A DNA stretch of 61,727 nt from a virus. A program made the translations under genes and the position numbers. Shown here piece after piece: positions 40,107-49,615 of the stretch. Below the pieces are notes generated by a model. That model was not told the origin of the DNA. It did no database searches and was given only the letters and a program-made list of their open reading frames with translations. Where the stretch lies: positions 1 to 61,727 of IMG/VR virus record IMGVR_UViG_3300050821_006229. The stretch is one strand, 5' to 3'. Position 1 is the stretch's first letter; each line of letters begins with the position of its first letter.

Positions 40107-40517
40107 ATGGCAAAGCTCGTCATCACCGCAACGCAGGTCACGATCAACACCGTGGCCTACCAGGCGAACATCGGCGAGGCCACTTTCAAGGCCGACGTGC
40201 CGAGCCTGGTCACTACCAACATGACATCCGCCGGGTGGGAGGAGCTGCTGGGCGGGATCAAGAAGGGCACCCTGACGCTCAAGTTCCTCAAGGACTCCGA
40301 CTTCTCGACGCTCGACGCGGCGCTCTGGGCGCTCCTGGGCACCGTCACGACTTGGACGATAAAGTCGACAGCCGCCGCGAACAGCGCGACCAACCCGCAG
40401 TACTCCGGCTCGATGCTCGTCAACACCTGGTCCCCGATCAAGGGTGCCGTCGGCGCGCTGCTCGAGGACTCCGTCACCTTCCCGACCAGCGGGCCCGTCA
40501 CCCGCGCGACCGTCTAG
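40107..40517 (+). CDS. Major tail tube-like protein 2 (136 aa)
   Basis: GGAGAG precedes the ATG at 40107. MAKLVITATQVTINTVAYQA, then TTNMTSAGWEELLGGIKKGT, align with protein 1 but it is half as long. It could be a second tube subunit, a short tube variant or the true tube protein, with protein 1 carrying an extra domain. Ends EDSVTFPTSGPVTRATV. Confidence 0.7.
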   Translation: MAKLVITATQVTINTVAYQANIGEATFKADVPSLVTTNMTSAGWEELLGGIKKGTLTLKFLKDSDFSTLDAALWALLGTVTTWTIKSTAAANSATNPQYSGSMLVNTWSPIKGAVGALLEDSVTFPTSGPVTRATV

Positions 40518-40520
40518 GCC

Positions 40521-41183
40521 ATGGCGCGCGTCAGCCTGCTGTCCCGCTTCGCGTCGGTCAAGGACTCGCGGCCTGTGCCGGACCCGTGGGGGTACGGGAT
40601 CATTTTCGAGATCGGCCGGGCCGGTCGCGAGGCCCACACTGCCAACGTCCGCAAGCGCCTGCTCGCCAACCCGCTGCAGGTCGCGAAGTTCGAGGCCGGC
40701 GCCAAGGCCGGCGCGATGGCCATGGCCGGCGCGGACGAGGGCGCGGCCTACAAGGACATGATGTCCAAGGCCATCGAGAGCATGGCATTCCCGGCGGCCG
40801 AGCTGATGGCGGACGGGACCGCGAACGTGGTCGCCGCCATCCTCGACGACTTCCTGCTCGGCTGGTCGGGGATGACCGACGCTGAGACGGGAGAGGCGGT
40901 GCCGTTCTCGCGAGAGGCCGCGACGGAGCTCCTGACCGCCCAGGAGTGGGTGCCGGCCGGGATGCCCTACAGCGGCGCCGGGCCGCCGCCGACGCCGAAG
41001 GGCGAGGACGCCGTCGCGGCCCGCAAGGCGTGGCAGGACGGTGGCCAGAAGGGCGACGGCCAGCCGCTCGGGCAGGCCCTCCGGCAGTTCATCGCCTACG
41101 AGGCCGGCCAGGGGGAGCGGTACCGCAGCACCTACGTCGCGGCGGCAGCGTCAAGTTTAGAGCCTTCGTCCGCTGGCGCGTAG
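40521..41183 (+). CDS. Tail assembly chaperone, upstream frame (220 aa)
   Basis: Starts MARVSLLSRFASVKDSRPVP. The helical protein lies between tail tube and tape measure, where lambda gpG-like chaperones occur. The frame ends at 41183. An overlapping -1 frame stays open to 41662 with no good start codon, so a longer frameshift product is expected. Both forms would coat the tape measure during tail assembly. Confidence 0.7.
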   Translation: MARVSLLSRFASVKDSRPVPDPWGYGIIFEIGRAGREAHTANVRKRLLANPLQVAKFEAGAKAGAMAMAGADEGAAYKDMMSKAIESMAFPAAELMADGTANVVAAILDDFLLGWSGMTDAETGEAVPFSREAATELLTAQEWVPAGMPYSGAGPPPTPKGEDAVAARKAWQDGGQKGDGQPLGQALRQFIAYEAGQGERYRSTYVAAAASSLEPSSAGA

Positions 41184-41662
41184 CCGTCTGGTCCGAGGCG
41201 GACGAGGATGACAGGGCCGCGATCGACGCGCAGGTCGAGGCGGAGGTCGCGGTCGACCGTGCGGCCGGGCGCTGGCGCACCCGCGAGGTTGTCATCGCCG
41301 CCCTGGTCGAGAGCGTCGCACCGGAGCGCCGGCCGGCCTGGAACGCCGTCACGGTCCCCGTCCCCGAGATCCCGCCGGAGCTCGTCCCGCTCTTCAACGC
41401 GCACACCCGGCTCGGCCGCGACGCCGAGGGCCGGCGGTCCCTGGTCGCCGAGCAGCTGGCGTGGCTCGCGGCGTCGCGCGTCGAGGACGATGGCGAGCGG
41501 GACGCCTACCTCGAGCTGTTCGCGGCGATCGACGACGAACAGTGCGCCATGGCCGGCGAGCGGCAGGAGAAGTGCCCGGGCTGCGAGAAGGCGTGCTGGC
41601 GGCCATGGCGGCCGGACGGCACCCGCAAGTGCAAGCTGTGCGGCAAGGCGATGAGCAGGTAG
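41111..41662 (+). CDS. Tail assembly chaperone, frameshift extension
   Basis: The -1 frame relative to the upstream chaperone encodes GSVKFRAFVRWRVAVWSEAD and onward, ending with a zinc-like CPGCEKACWRPWR ... CKLCGK. No ATG, GTG or TTG lies at a sensible place near its start. The best slip site is G-GGG-GAG at 41111-41117, where the GGG codon re-pairs exactly and GAG shifts to GGA. The site is imperfect, so the exact position is uncertain. Equivalent to lambda gpGT. Confidence 0.6.
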   Translation, partial: GGAVPQHLRRGGSVKFRAFVRWRVAVWSEADEDDRAAIDAQVEAEVAVDRAAGRWRTREVVIAALVESVAPERRPAWNAVTVPVPEIPPELVPLFNAHTRLGRDAEGRRSLVAEQLAWLAASRVEDDGERDAYLELFAAIDDEQCAMAGERQEKCPGCEKACWRPWRPDGTRKCKLCGKAMSR

Positions 41663-41665
41663 CCA

Positions 41666-44600
41666 GTGGCGAAATTTGGCATCCAGATCCAGATCGTCTT
41701 CGCCGGCGCCGCCGACGCGCAGGCCGGCCTGCGGGGCGTGGGCGGCGCGGCCGGGGCGTCCGCGCAGGAGGTGGCCGACCTTAAGGAAAAGGTTTCCGAA
41801 CTCTCGACGGAACTGGCCGATCTCAAGGAGAAGTCGGACGCCAGCGGCGAGAGCATCGGCTCGATGAAGGATGTCCTCGGCGAACTCGGCGTCGTCACGA
41901 CGGCGATCGCGGCGTTCGCGCTGATGGCGGACACCATGAAGGGGTGGGTGGCCGACGCGGCCGAGGTCGAGCGGATCTCGACGCAGCTTGACGTCAAGGT
42001 GCGCGCGACCGGCGAGGGGGCCGGCTGGACGGCCGGGCAGCTGGACACCATGGCGCAGCAGCTCGAGGCCGGCTCGCGGTTCACGGAGCCGATGATCAAG
42101 GGCGCCGAGAACTTGTTGCTGTCGTTCACGAACATCAAGGGCGAGAATTTCCCGGCGGCGCTGCAAGCCATCGCGAACGTCGCGGCGAACACCGGCGGCG
42201 ACATGCAGGGGATGGCGCTCAAGATCGGGATTGCGCTCGACAACCCGGCGCAGGCGCTGGGCCGGCTGCGAAAGGCCGGGATCGACTTCGATGCGCAGCA
42301 GCAGGAGCAGATCAAGACGATGGCCCAGTCGGGCGACATCGCCGGTGCGCAGGCGATGATTCTGGCGGGGTTGTCGCGGTACCAGGGCGCCGCCGCCGCC
42401 GACGCTCAGACGCTCTCTGGTCAGTGGGCGATGCTGGGCCGCGACTTCACGGAGACGGGCGGCAAGATCCTGGTCGGCATGGGCGTCTTCGACGCGGTCA
42501 AGGCGGCCGTGCACGCCATGGCGAGCGGCGGCAAGGCGGACATGCTTGAACTCGCTGCCGGCGCTGAGCAGATGGTCGGGTACTTCCTGACCGGCCTGGC
42601 GAGCATGGTCACGGGGATCGGTGACTTCATCGCCGGCGCGATGCGGACCATGACCCAGGCGTTCGCGATGCAGGTGGCGGCGATCGTTTCGGCCGCGAGC
42701 GAGCACCCGAACATCGCCAAGCTGCTCGGCTTCACGCCCGATGTCATCGCCGAGATGCTGTCGTGGGCCGGCGGCCTCGTGGCAGCAAGTAGCGCCGCTC
42801 AGACTTTCGTGACTGGTGCCACCGGCTCGGTGGCTGGGTTACTCAAGAATGCCGGTGATTCGGCGCTGGTGCACGCCGATGCGCTAGATAGGGCTGCCAC
42901 GGAAACCGCCAAGCTCGGCGAGTCGAGCAAGACCGCCGCCGACGCGAACCACCTGGGGGCGCTTTCCAAGGCTCAGAAGGCGTTCAACGACCAGGAGGAG
43001 AAGGCCGTCGAGTTGATGCAGGCCAAGCTCGCCAAGGCCACGCAGGAGGCCGACGACGCCGTTGCCGGGGCCGGGGCCGTAAAGCTCCACACCGCGGCGC
43101 TCGCGGCCGACGCCGAGGTCGCGAAGCTCCGTGACGAGGCGCGGCTCAAGAGCGTCGGCGTGAACGAGACCGAGCTGAAACAGATCCACGACCTCGGCGT
43201 TGCGATTGACAGCGAGACGACCCGCAAGCAGCTGAACATCCTGGTCAGCAAGCAGCGCGAGGAGGACGAGAAGATTGCGGCCGCCACGCTCGCCAAGGTG
43301 ACCGACGCGGAGAACCAGAACACCACGGCGAGCGTGATCGCGGCGGCCGTGTCGAAGGAGCGGGCGGCGATCCTCGCTACCACCGTCCCGATCGAGAGCG
43401 CCGCCGCGGTGGCGCTGCTGTCGCACGCGGAGGCCGAGGGGCGCGCGAGCGCCATGGCGCTGGGCTACGTCGCCGCGATCAAGGAGGAGCAGGCGCAGGT
43501 TGTCGCCATGCGCGCGGCCCAGGCGGCGCTCATGGACGAGGTGACGCGGAGCAACACTGCCTCGATCGCCGCGGCGCAGCTCACGAAGGCCGAGGCCGAG
43601 GCGCGCAAGGAAGGCTACACCGAAGACAACGCCTTCGAGGCGCTGGCCTTCCAGGCGCGGGTCAGGGACCTGGTCCAGCATGAGCAGGTGCTCCAGGGCG
43701 TCAAGGACGAGGGGGTGGCGCGCAAGGAGCTGAACGCGATCTACGACTCCGGCGTGCAGTCGGCGATCGACACGACCGCGCAGCTCCTGGCGCAGCTCGG
43801 CGTCTACTCGCAGATCAACCCGCAGGTCGGGGCGCTCGCGTCGCGCTACCAGTCACTTTTCAGCGCCGAGGGGTACGTCGCCTACCAGGAGCTGCTGCTC
43901 CAGGCGATCCGCAAGCAGGGGATCGACCTCGCGACTCAGGAAGGACAGCTCAAGGCGCAGCTGCTCGCGGCGGACCTCGCGGGCGTGTCCCAGCAGATCC
44001 AGGCGTACAAGCAGCTCGACGCCGTGTTGCAGCAGCGCGCGACTGACGAGAAGGCGATCGCGGACGGGATCAGCAAGGATTGGGAAGGATTTTTCCAGGG
44101 GTTCGCGGAGCAGACCGCAGGCATGGCGGTAAACTGGACGACGACGCTCCAGGGGATGGAAAAGAGCCTGGTCGATTCGCTCGCCAACATGTTGGCGCAC
44201 GCGGCCGAGACGAACCTGGTGCAGGCGATCTTCGGGCAGGGCGCGACGTTGCAGACGGCGCTGTTCGGGGGTGGCCCGGGTGCCGGTGCGAACGTGCAGT
44301 TTCAGTCTGCCGTGACGCAGTTCGGTGCGTTTGTTGCGCAGCTCAGCGGGAGCAGCCTGCTAGGAGCCGGCGGCGCTCTCGGTACCGCTGGTGGTCAGTT
44401 GAGCGATTCCGTGGTGTTCCTCAAGGACGCCGGGACCAATCTGACCGGGGCGGCTGATGCGCAGCAAGAGTTCGCCAAGTTTGCGAGCGGGGCGTTCGGG
44501 GCTAACAGTCAATATTTCACAGCCAACTCGCAGAATTTCGATGCGTCGGCGTTTCAACTGGATGCGGCCGCAACGAATCTTTCTGCAAGTGGTGCTGGCG

Positions 44601-47197
44601 GCAGCGGCGGCAGCGGCTTACTCGGATCGGCGGTAAGCGCCTTCGGCGGCGGTCTTACCGGGCTCGTTTACGTTGCCGCTGCTGCCTTTGCTGGCTGGGT
44701 GCTTTATAACGTCATTGCCGGGTGGGCGAGTCAGGCTGGACCAGATCCAAACAAGACCTTCGGGCCGGCGATGGGTTACGGTGGCGCGTCACCAGTATCC
44801 TACACCGGGACCGGACAGGTGAATGTTGGGCTCGGCGCTGCCGGTGGCGGCATCAGTTCGTTCGATGCGCAAAGCCAGCAGGTTGTTCAGGCGTTGCAAG
44901 CTTTCTTCGTGGGGTTTGAAAAGGCCACTGGTCAGATCATCCAGAGCCTGCCGGCGATCGCGATCCAGGTATCGGCGAACGGCTTGATGTTCCAGGCCAC
45001 CGTCGGGCATACGATCATTGGCACTTTCACCTCCATGCAGCAGGCGATCGACCACGCGATCGCGGTGGCGTTCAGCGTTGCCAATCTCGGTGACCTGCCG
45101 CAGGTTATCCAGGACTACGTAAAGAATCTGACTGGCACCGTTGACCCGAACGTGATCCTTTCTAACGTTCAGGTCCTGGAGCAGGTGATCGACGGGGCGC
45201 ACGGTGCCATCTCCAAGATCACCACGGACATGAAGAGCTATGTTGCGACGGCGATGTCCGAGGATACCGCCCTGGTCAATATGGGGTTGTCGCTGGCGGA
45301 CCTCAAGACCATGCTCGGCGACGTGAACTCCGGGCTCGTGGCGCTCGACACCCAGGAGCGCGATTCGATCATCGGTAAGAAGTTGACGGCGAAGCAGCAG
45401 CAGGAACTTGACCGCGAGACGTTTAACAATGCCTTGGCTTTACAAGAGGCGCAGATCCAACAGCAGATCATCCAGCTGCAAGTCGAGGCGCTGGGCATCG
45501 CCGGGCAAGGCGCTTATATCAACGGCCTGGGGCTCGTCGCGCGGGCCACGGTTGACAGCGCAGGTATCCAGGCTAAGTCTGCCGGCGTGATCGATCAGTC
45601 TAACAAGCTGCTCCTCGATTCGATCAATCAGGCCATCCAGAGTGACCAGGATTTGCTTAAGCAACTCGCCGGCCTGACGATCAAGCCCGGCGACCTCAGG
45701 GCGCCAGGTGGGAGTGGGACCGCGAGCACGCTGACGACGGTCGCCTCGGCGCTCCAAACTCTGCAAGCCGCAGCCCTCGCCCTGGCGCAGTACGGGCTCT
45801 CGCCGTGGGACGCGGGGATGCTCAAGATCGAGGAGGACACCAAGCGCCAGGAGAAGGGTCTCAAGGCCAGCTCTCAAGCCTACAAGGATCTAGAGCAGGC
45901 CGAGGCGGACCAGATCGCCTTGCTGCGGAAACAGACGCAGGCGACGATCGACGGGTTGGTGACGCCGCTCATCCAGCAGGCGCACGGCATGTCCGCCTTC
46001 GCCGTCGCGCTGGCGGCGAGCAGCAAGCAGTTCGACGACGCCTACGCCGAGGCCAAGAAGATGGGCGACGGCGAGGCGGAGCTCGGGCGCATCCGCCGCG
46101 CGCAGCTCCAGGCCGAAGCCAACCTCGTCATGCAATACGTCGGCGCCCTGTCGCTGCCGCTCGACGCGACGCGCGCCAACGCTGACAAGTTCAGCCTGGC
46201 GGTCCAGGCGCTCAACCAGGGGCTCAAGGACGGCGCGGTCAGCTCGGCCCAGTTCGCCAGCGAGATGGCGCAGATCCGGACGCAGGGGACCTCGGACATC
46301 TTGACGATGATCGAGGGGATCTACAACGCGGTCGGCGACACCGCCGACGCCGAGAAGGTCAAGCAGGAGCTGCAACAGATCACGTTCGAGATCCAACTTG
46401 CGCAGCTCCAGGAGGAGACGGACATCCTCCTCGCGAACGGCGTCATCTCGCAGGCGCTGGCTGACCGTGTGGCCGGGATCGAGGCGTACTTCGCCGGTCA
46501 TCCGGTAGACTGGGCCGCGGTCAACGCGCCGCACACTGCGGCGACCTCCTCTGCCGCTTCCGCCGCGAACAGCCTGGCGTCGGCGCTGCAATCGGCGGTC
46601 GACGCGCTCAAGAAGTTTGACCAGTCGCTCGACCTCAACGCCCAGCTCTCGCCGCTCACTGCGCAGCAGAAAGAGGACGCGGCGATGCTGGCCTACCAGC
46701 AGGACCTCGCGCGGGCGCAGCGCGGCGACGTCCAGGCGATCACCGACCTGCCCAACATCGAGCAGGCGCTGCTCACGCAGGCGCGGGCCTTCTACGGCAG
46801 CGAGAGCCCGTACACGGACATTTACAACGAGATCCGCCGGGACAACGCCGGGATCATCGGTGGGGGCGGCTACGTCAACTCGCCGGGGCAGGCTCAGAGC
46901 CTCGGCTATACCAGCACCTACGCGCTGCCGCCCCCGCCGGTCGTGGCCGCGAACGCCGCGCCCGTCGTCGGCGCGGTCCAGGCGCAGGCGGCCTCCGCGG
47001 CCAAGGACGCGGCGGACATCTCGCGGAAGCTCGACCAGATCGGCACCGTCGTGACCGCGGTCGACAACCACCGCAGGCAGGCCGTGACCGACACGGCGCA
47101 GCTGAGCCGCAAGCTCGACGCGCTGATCGCGGTTGACCAGACCGACCAGGGGCAGATGGCGCGTCTGCTGGGGCTGCTCGAGCGGAGGGCCAGCTAG
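41666..47197 (+). CDS. Tail tape measure protein (1843 aa)
   Basis: GTG at 41666. The longest gene. Long helical stretches (EVADLKEKVSELSTELADLK, AALMDEVTRSNTASIAAAQL) with hydrophobic segments near residues 75-95 and near 990-1010 (YVAAAAFAGWVLYNVIAGWA) are typical of siphovirus tape measures, which set tail length and help DNA enter the cell. A Gly/Ser-rich low-complexity region lies around residues 850-1000. At about 3 bases of gene per 0.15 nm of tail, 1843 residues would predict a long tail, but I give no number. Base composition drops around 44.5-45.6 kb. Confidence 0.9.
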   Translation: MAKFGIQIQIVFAGAADAQAGLRGVGGAAGASAQEVADLKEKVSELSTELADLKEKSDASGESIGSMKDVLGELGVVTTAIAAFALMADTMKGWVADAAEVERISTQLDVKVRATGEGAGWTAGQLDTMAQQLEAGSRFTEPMIKGAENLLLSFTNIKGENFPAALQAIANVAANTGGDMQGMALKIGIALDNPAQALGRLRKAGIDFDAQQQEQIKTMAQSGDIAGAQAMILAGLSRYQGAAAADAQTLSGQWAMLGRDFTETGGKILVGMGVFDAVKAAVHAMASGGKADMLELAAGAEQMVGYFLTGLASMVTGIGDFIAGAMRTMTQAFAMQVAAIVSAASEHPNIAKLLGFTPDVIAEMLSWAGGLVAASSAAQTFVTGATGSVAGLLKNAGDSALVHADALDRAATETAKLGESSKTAADANHLGALSKAQKAFNDQEEKAVELMQAKLAKATQEADDAVAGAGAVKLHTAALAADAEVAKLRDEARLKSVGVNETELKQIHDLGVAIDSETTRKQLNILVSKQREEDEKIAAATLAKVTDAENQNTTASVIAAAVSKERAAILATTVPIESAAAVALLSHAEAEGRASAMALGYVAAIKEEQAQVVAMRAAQAALMDEVTRSNTASIAAAQLTKAEAEARKEGYTEDNAFEALAFQARVRDLVQHEQVLQGVKDEGVARKELNAIYDSGVQSAIDTTAQLLAQLGVYSQINPQVGALASRYQSLFSAEGYVAYQELLLQAIRKQGIDLATQEGQLKAQLLAADLAGVSQQIQAYKQLDAVLQQRATDEKAIADGISKDWEGFFQGFAEQTAGMAVNWTTTLQGMEKSLVDSLANMLAHAAETNLVQAIFGQGATLQTALFGGGPGAGANVQFQSAVTQFGAFVAQLSGSSLLGAGGALGTAGGQLSDSVVFLKDAGTNLTGAADAQQEFAKFASGAFGANSQYFTANSQNFDASAFQLDAAATNLSASGAGGSGGSGLLGSAVSAFGGGLTGLVYVAAAAFAGWVLYNVIAGWASQAGPDPNKTFGPAMGYGGASPVSYTGTGQVNVGLGAAGGGISSFDAQSQQVVQALQAFFVGFEKATGQIIQSLPAIAIQVSANGLMFQATVGHTIIGTFTSMQQAIDHAIAVAFSVANLGDLPQVIQDYVKNLTGTVDPNVILSNVQVLEQVIDGAHGAISKITTDMKSYVATAMSEDTALVNMGLSLADLKTMLGDVNSGLVALDTQERDSIIGKKLTAKQQQELDRETFNNALALQEAQIQQQIIQLQVEALGIAGQGAYINGLGLVARATVDSAGIQAKSAGVIDQSNKLLLDSINQAIQSDQDLLKQLAGLTIKPGDLRAPGGSGTASTLTTVASALQTLQAAALALAQYGLSPWDAGMLKIEEDTKRQEKGLKASSQAYKDLEQAEADQIALLRKQTQATIDGLVTPLIQQAHGMSAFAVALAASSKQFDDAYAEAKKMGDGEAELGRIRRAQLQAEANLVMQYVGALSLPLDATRANADKFSLAVQALNQGLKDGAVSSAQFASEMAQIRTQGTSDILTMIEGIYNAVGDTADAEKVKQELQQITFEIQLAQLQEETDILLANGVISQALADRVAGIEAYFAGHPVDWAAVNAPHTAATSSAASAANSLASALQSAVDALKKFDQSLDLNAQLSPLTAQQKEDAAMLAYQQDLARAQRGDVQAITDLPNIEQALLTQARAFYGSESPYTDIYNEIRRDNAGIIGGGGYVNSPGQAQSLGYTSTYALPPPPVVAANAAPVVGAVQAQAASAAKDAADISRKLDQIGTVVTAVDNHRRQAVTDTAQLSRKLDALIAVDQTDQGQMARLLGLLERRAS

Positions 47198-49510
47198 GTG
47201 GCGTACCCCGGCCTCGCGATCCACGATCCGACGATCTCCGGGATCTCGGACCTCCCGTCGGCCTACGACCTCAGCGTCCCGTCGCCGCTCGGCGGCATCC
47301 TGTCGGACCTGTCGGTTGAGCGCGTCTACGCGGTCGTGGCGACGCCGTGGGACCCGGCGGCGGGCGCGGTCGCCACCTGGCCGCCCGGGGGCGCGCAGGG
47401 CGTCTGGCTGGCCAGCAACGAGTACCACACCGGCCCCGGCGACACGCCGGCCCACCAGCACTTCACGGCGAGGCTCCAGAGCCCCTACAACTTCCAGGTC
47501 AACCTCTTCTCCAGCGGTAAGCTCGCCGCGCACTCGATCCCTGGGTACGGCACGATCGGCGTGTTCATCCCGGACGGCGTGCCGGACTACCTGACCGGCC
47601 TGTCCTGGGGCGGCTGCTCGATCGCGGTCTACCTGGGGGCCAAGGGCGCGCCGTGGTCGCAGTTCACGCAGATCTTCCAGGGGACCGTCGCTAGCGGCGG
47701 CGCGACCTGGACGACGGAGGTCCTGTCGCTCCCGCTGCGCGACATGCAGGGGCTCTTCTCGGTGCCGATGCAGAAGCAGCTCTACACGGCGCCCTGTCCG
47801 CAGGTGGTGAACGCCGGCGACAAGGTGCAGATGGCGACGTTCCCGAACGTGACCGGCAGCTTCACGGTCGAGGGTTGGTGGTACCTGACGACGCTCAGCC
47901 AGCAGTACCTCATCGGGCAGGACGACTTCAGCAACGGGTGGGACCTGCTTACCGGCTACATCAACTCCGGCTCCGTCGCACTCACCCTCCGCGGGCTCGG
48001 CACCGGCCCCGAGTTCGAGAGCGCGTCGGGCAAGGTGGTGCTCGGCTGGAACCAGATCGCGGCGGCGTACGACCACGCGGCGCAGACGATCACGCTCTAC
48101 GTCGGCGCGGTGAGCGTCGCCTCGTGGAGCGGGCTGACGGGGAACCTGGCCGCCACGACCGGTAAGCTCCAGGCGTTCATCACCACCGGCCTGGGGATCG
48201 CCGCTGCCGCTGGTTCGCGCTACTCCGAGCTCCGCATCTGGAACGTCGCGCGCACCCAGGCGCAGATCCAGGCTAACATGCGTCTCCGGATGCTCGGCAC
48301 CGAGACGGGGCTCGTCGGCTACTGGCCCGGCTGGGTCGCCGGCGACGGCGTCGGGACGGTGCTCCACGACCAGACCTCCGGCGGCCACGACGGCGCGTTC
48401 ACCGGCTGCACCTGGGGGCAGGGCGATTGGGTGGACCCGTCGATCGCAGGCAAGCCGATCCCGGTCTGCCTGGGCGTCGTGCGCCACGCGGAGGCCATCC
48501 TGGTCGACGCGAACACGCCGGGCGGCTCGACCTACCAGTTTGCCCACCGCAGCTCGCAGTCGCTCGACGACGTGCAGGTCAACAGCGGCTCGCTGACGCC
48601 GGGCAGCCAGTACACGGCGGACCTCGCCCGCGGCTACTTCACGCTCTCCGTCTCGACCGCCGGCGGCCTGGTGACCTTCGACGCGCACGGCGACAACGTG
48701 GGCGGCTTCGTCTCCTCCGCGGCCGACGTGTCGCGCCGCATCGTGACCGCGTTCGCCGGCTTTGCCGACCCGGCGCAGGTCAACGTCCCCTCGATCGTCG
48801 CCGCCAACGCCGCCAGCACCGCGCCCGTCGGCCTCGCGACCGGCGTCGCGCCCGTCAACATCGACGCCGCCCTGGACCTCGTCATGTCCAGCCCGGGCGG
48901 CTGGTGGGCCACGAACCGCCTGGGGCTCTTCACCGTGGGGATCCTGGTGGCCCCGGGGCCGGCGTCGCTCTACCTGACCGAGAAGGACGTCATCATCGAC
49001 GCCAAGCCGCTACAGCGGCTCGCCACGCCGGACCCGCCGTGGCGCCTGCGGCTCGGCTACCACCGGATCTGGAAGACGGCCAGCGCCGGGACGTTCGTCA
49101 CGTCGCTCGCGGCCAACCTCCAGGCGCTCTACGCCCAGGACTATTCGACGCTCACCGCCAACGGGAGCCTGCCGGCGCCGAGCGCCGCCTTCCCGCTCGC
49201 CGAGGACGCGTCCGAGACGACGCTCCTGGACGTCCAGGCCGACGCGCAGAAGGAGGCGGACCGGCGCTACGCCCTGCGCCAGCCGGTCGCCAACGTGCCG
49301 CGCGGGCTCTACCAGCTGGCGCTCGCGCCGACCAAGCTGTTCGCCTATGACCTCGGGAGCGTGGTGTCCCTGACGCTCACGCTTCAGAACCAGAGCGGTC
49401 CCGTGGTACGCTTGCTCAAGGGGGCTAGCTACGTGGTCGTCGGGATCGTCGAGAACGTGCTGCCAGCCGTGGACCAGCCGGACGACATTGAGCTAGTGCT
49501 GTGGGGGTGA
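47198..49510 (+). CDS. Tail hub/baseplate protein with inserted LamG-like lectin domain
   Basis: 770 residues from GTG. The ends form the tail protein (MAYPGLAIHDPTISGISDLP, and a C-terminal SLTLTLQNQSGPVVRLLKGA, VVVGIVENVLPAVDQPDDIE). Residues about 220-407 form a concanavalin/LamG-like jelly roll: FTVEGWWYLTT, WNQIAAAYDHAAQTITLYVG, YSELRIWNVARTQAQIQANM and GLVGYWPGW. Such domains bind glycans, so the protein probably both builds the tail tip and touches the cell surface. Its position after the tape measure suits a distal tail or hub protein. Confidence 0.8.
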   Translation: MAYPGLAIHDPTISGISDLPSAYDLSVPSPLGGILSDLSVERVYAVVATPWDPAAGAVATWPPGGAQGVWLASNEYHTGPGDTPAHQHFTARLQSPYNFQVNLFSSGKLAAHSIPGYGTIGVFIPDGVPDYLTGLSWGGCSIAVYLGAKGAPWSQFTQIFQGTVASGGATWTTEVLSLPLRDMQGLFSVPMQKQLYTAPCPQVVNAGDKVQMATFPNVTGSFTVEGWWYLTTLSQQYLIGQDDFSNGWDLLTGYINSGSVALTLRGLGTGPEFESASGKVVLGWNQIAAAYDHAAQTITLYVGAVSVASWSGLTGNLAATTGKLQAFITTGLGIAAAAGSRYSELRIWNVARTQAQIQANMRLRMLGTETGLVGYWPGWVAGDGVGTVLHDQTSGGHDGAFTGCTWGQGDWVDPSIAGKPIPVCLGVVRHAEAILVDANTPGGSTYQFAHRSSQSLDDVQVNSGSLTPGSQYTADLARGYFTLSVSTAGGLVTFDAHGDNVGGFVSSAADVSRRIVTAFAGFADPAQVNVPSIVAANAASTAPVGLATGVAPVNIDAALDLVMSSPGGWWATNRLGLFTVGILVAPGPASLYLTEKDVIIDAKPLQRLATPDPPWRLRLGYHRIWKTASAGTFVTSLAANLQALYAQDYSTLTANGSLPAPSAAFPLAEDASETTLLDVQADAQKEADRRYALRQPVANVPRGLYQLALAPTKLFAYDLGSVVSLTLTLQNQSGPVVRLLKGASYVVVGIVENVLPAVDQPDDIELVLWG

Positions 49511-49512
49511 CG

Positions 49513-49602
49513 ATGGTAGAGACGGAGCGATGGTTGCCAGTGGTTGGGTGGGAGGGATTGTATGAGAGCGCGTGCGTAAGGGCGCTACCTGGCGAGGTGT
49601 AA
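49513..49602 (+). pseudogene. Remnant of a NUMOD4-type homing endonuclease
   Basis: The 29-codon frame reads MVETERWLPVVGWEGLYESA then CVRALPGEV and a TAA. ERWLPVVGWEGLYE is the start of the NUMOD4 DNA-binding motif found before HNH domains in homing endonucleases; the expected Ser-x-x-Gly-x-Val-Arg continuation is degraded. Composition is lower in GC than its surroundings. I infer a deleted homing endonuclease between tail genes. Confidence 0.6.
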
Positions 49603-49615
49603 CATCGGTAATGTA

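Noticed and set aside
45890-48688. Very long leftward open frame (932 codons) antisense to tape measure and hub
   Set aside because: High GC removes stop codons from the antisense frame. The protein is Arg/Leu/Val-biased low complexity, and the plus-strand genes are clear families.
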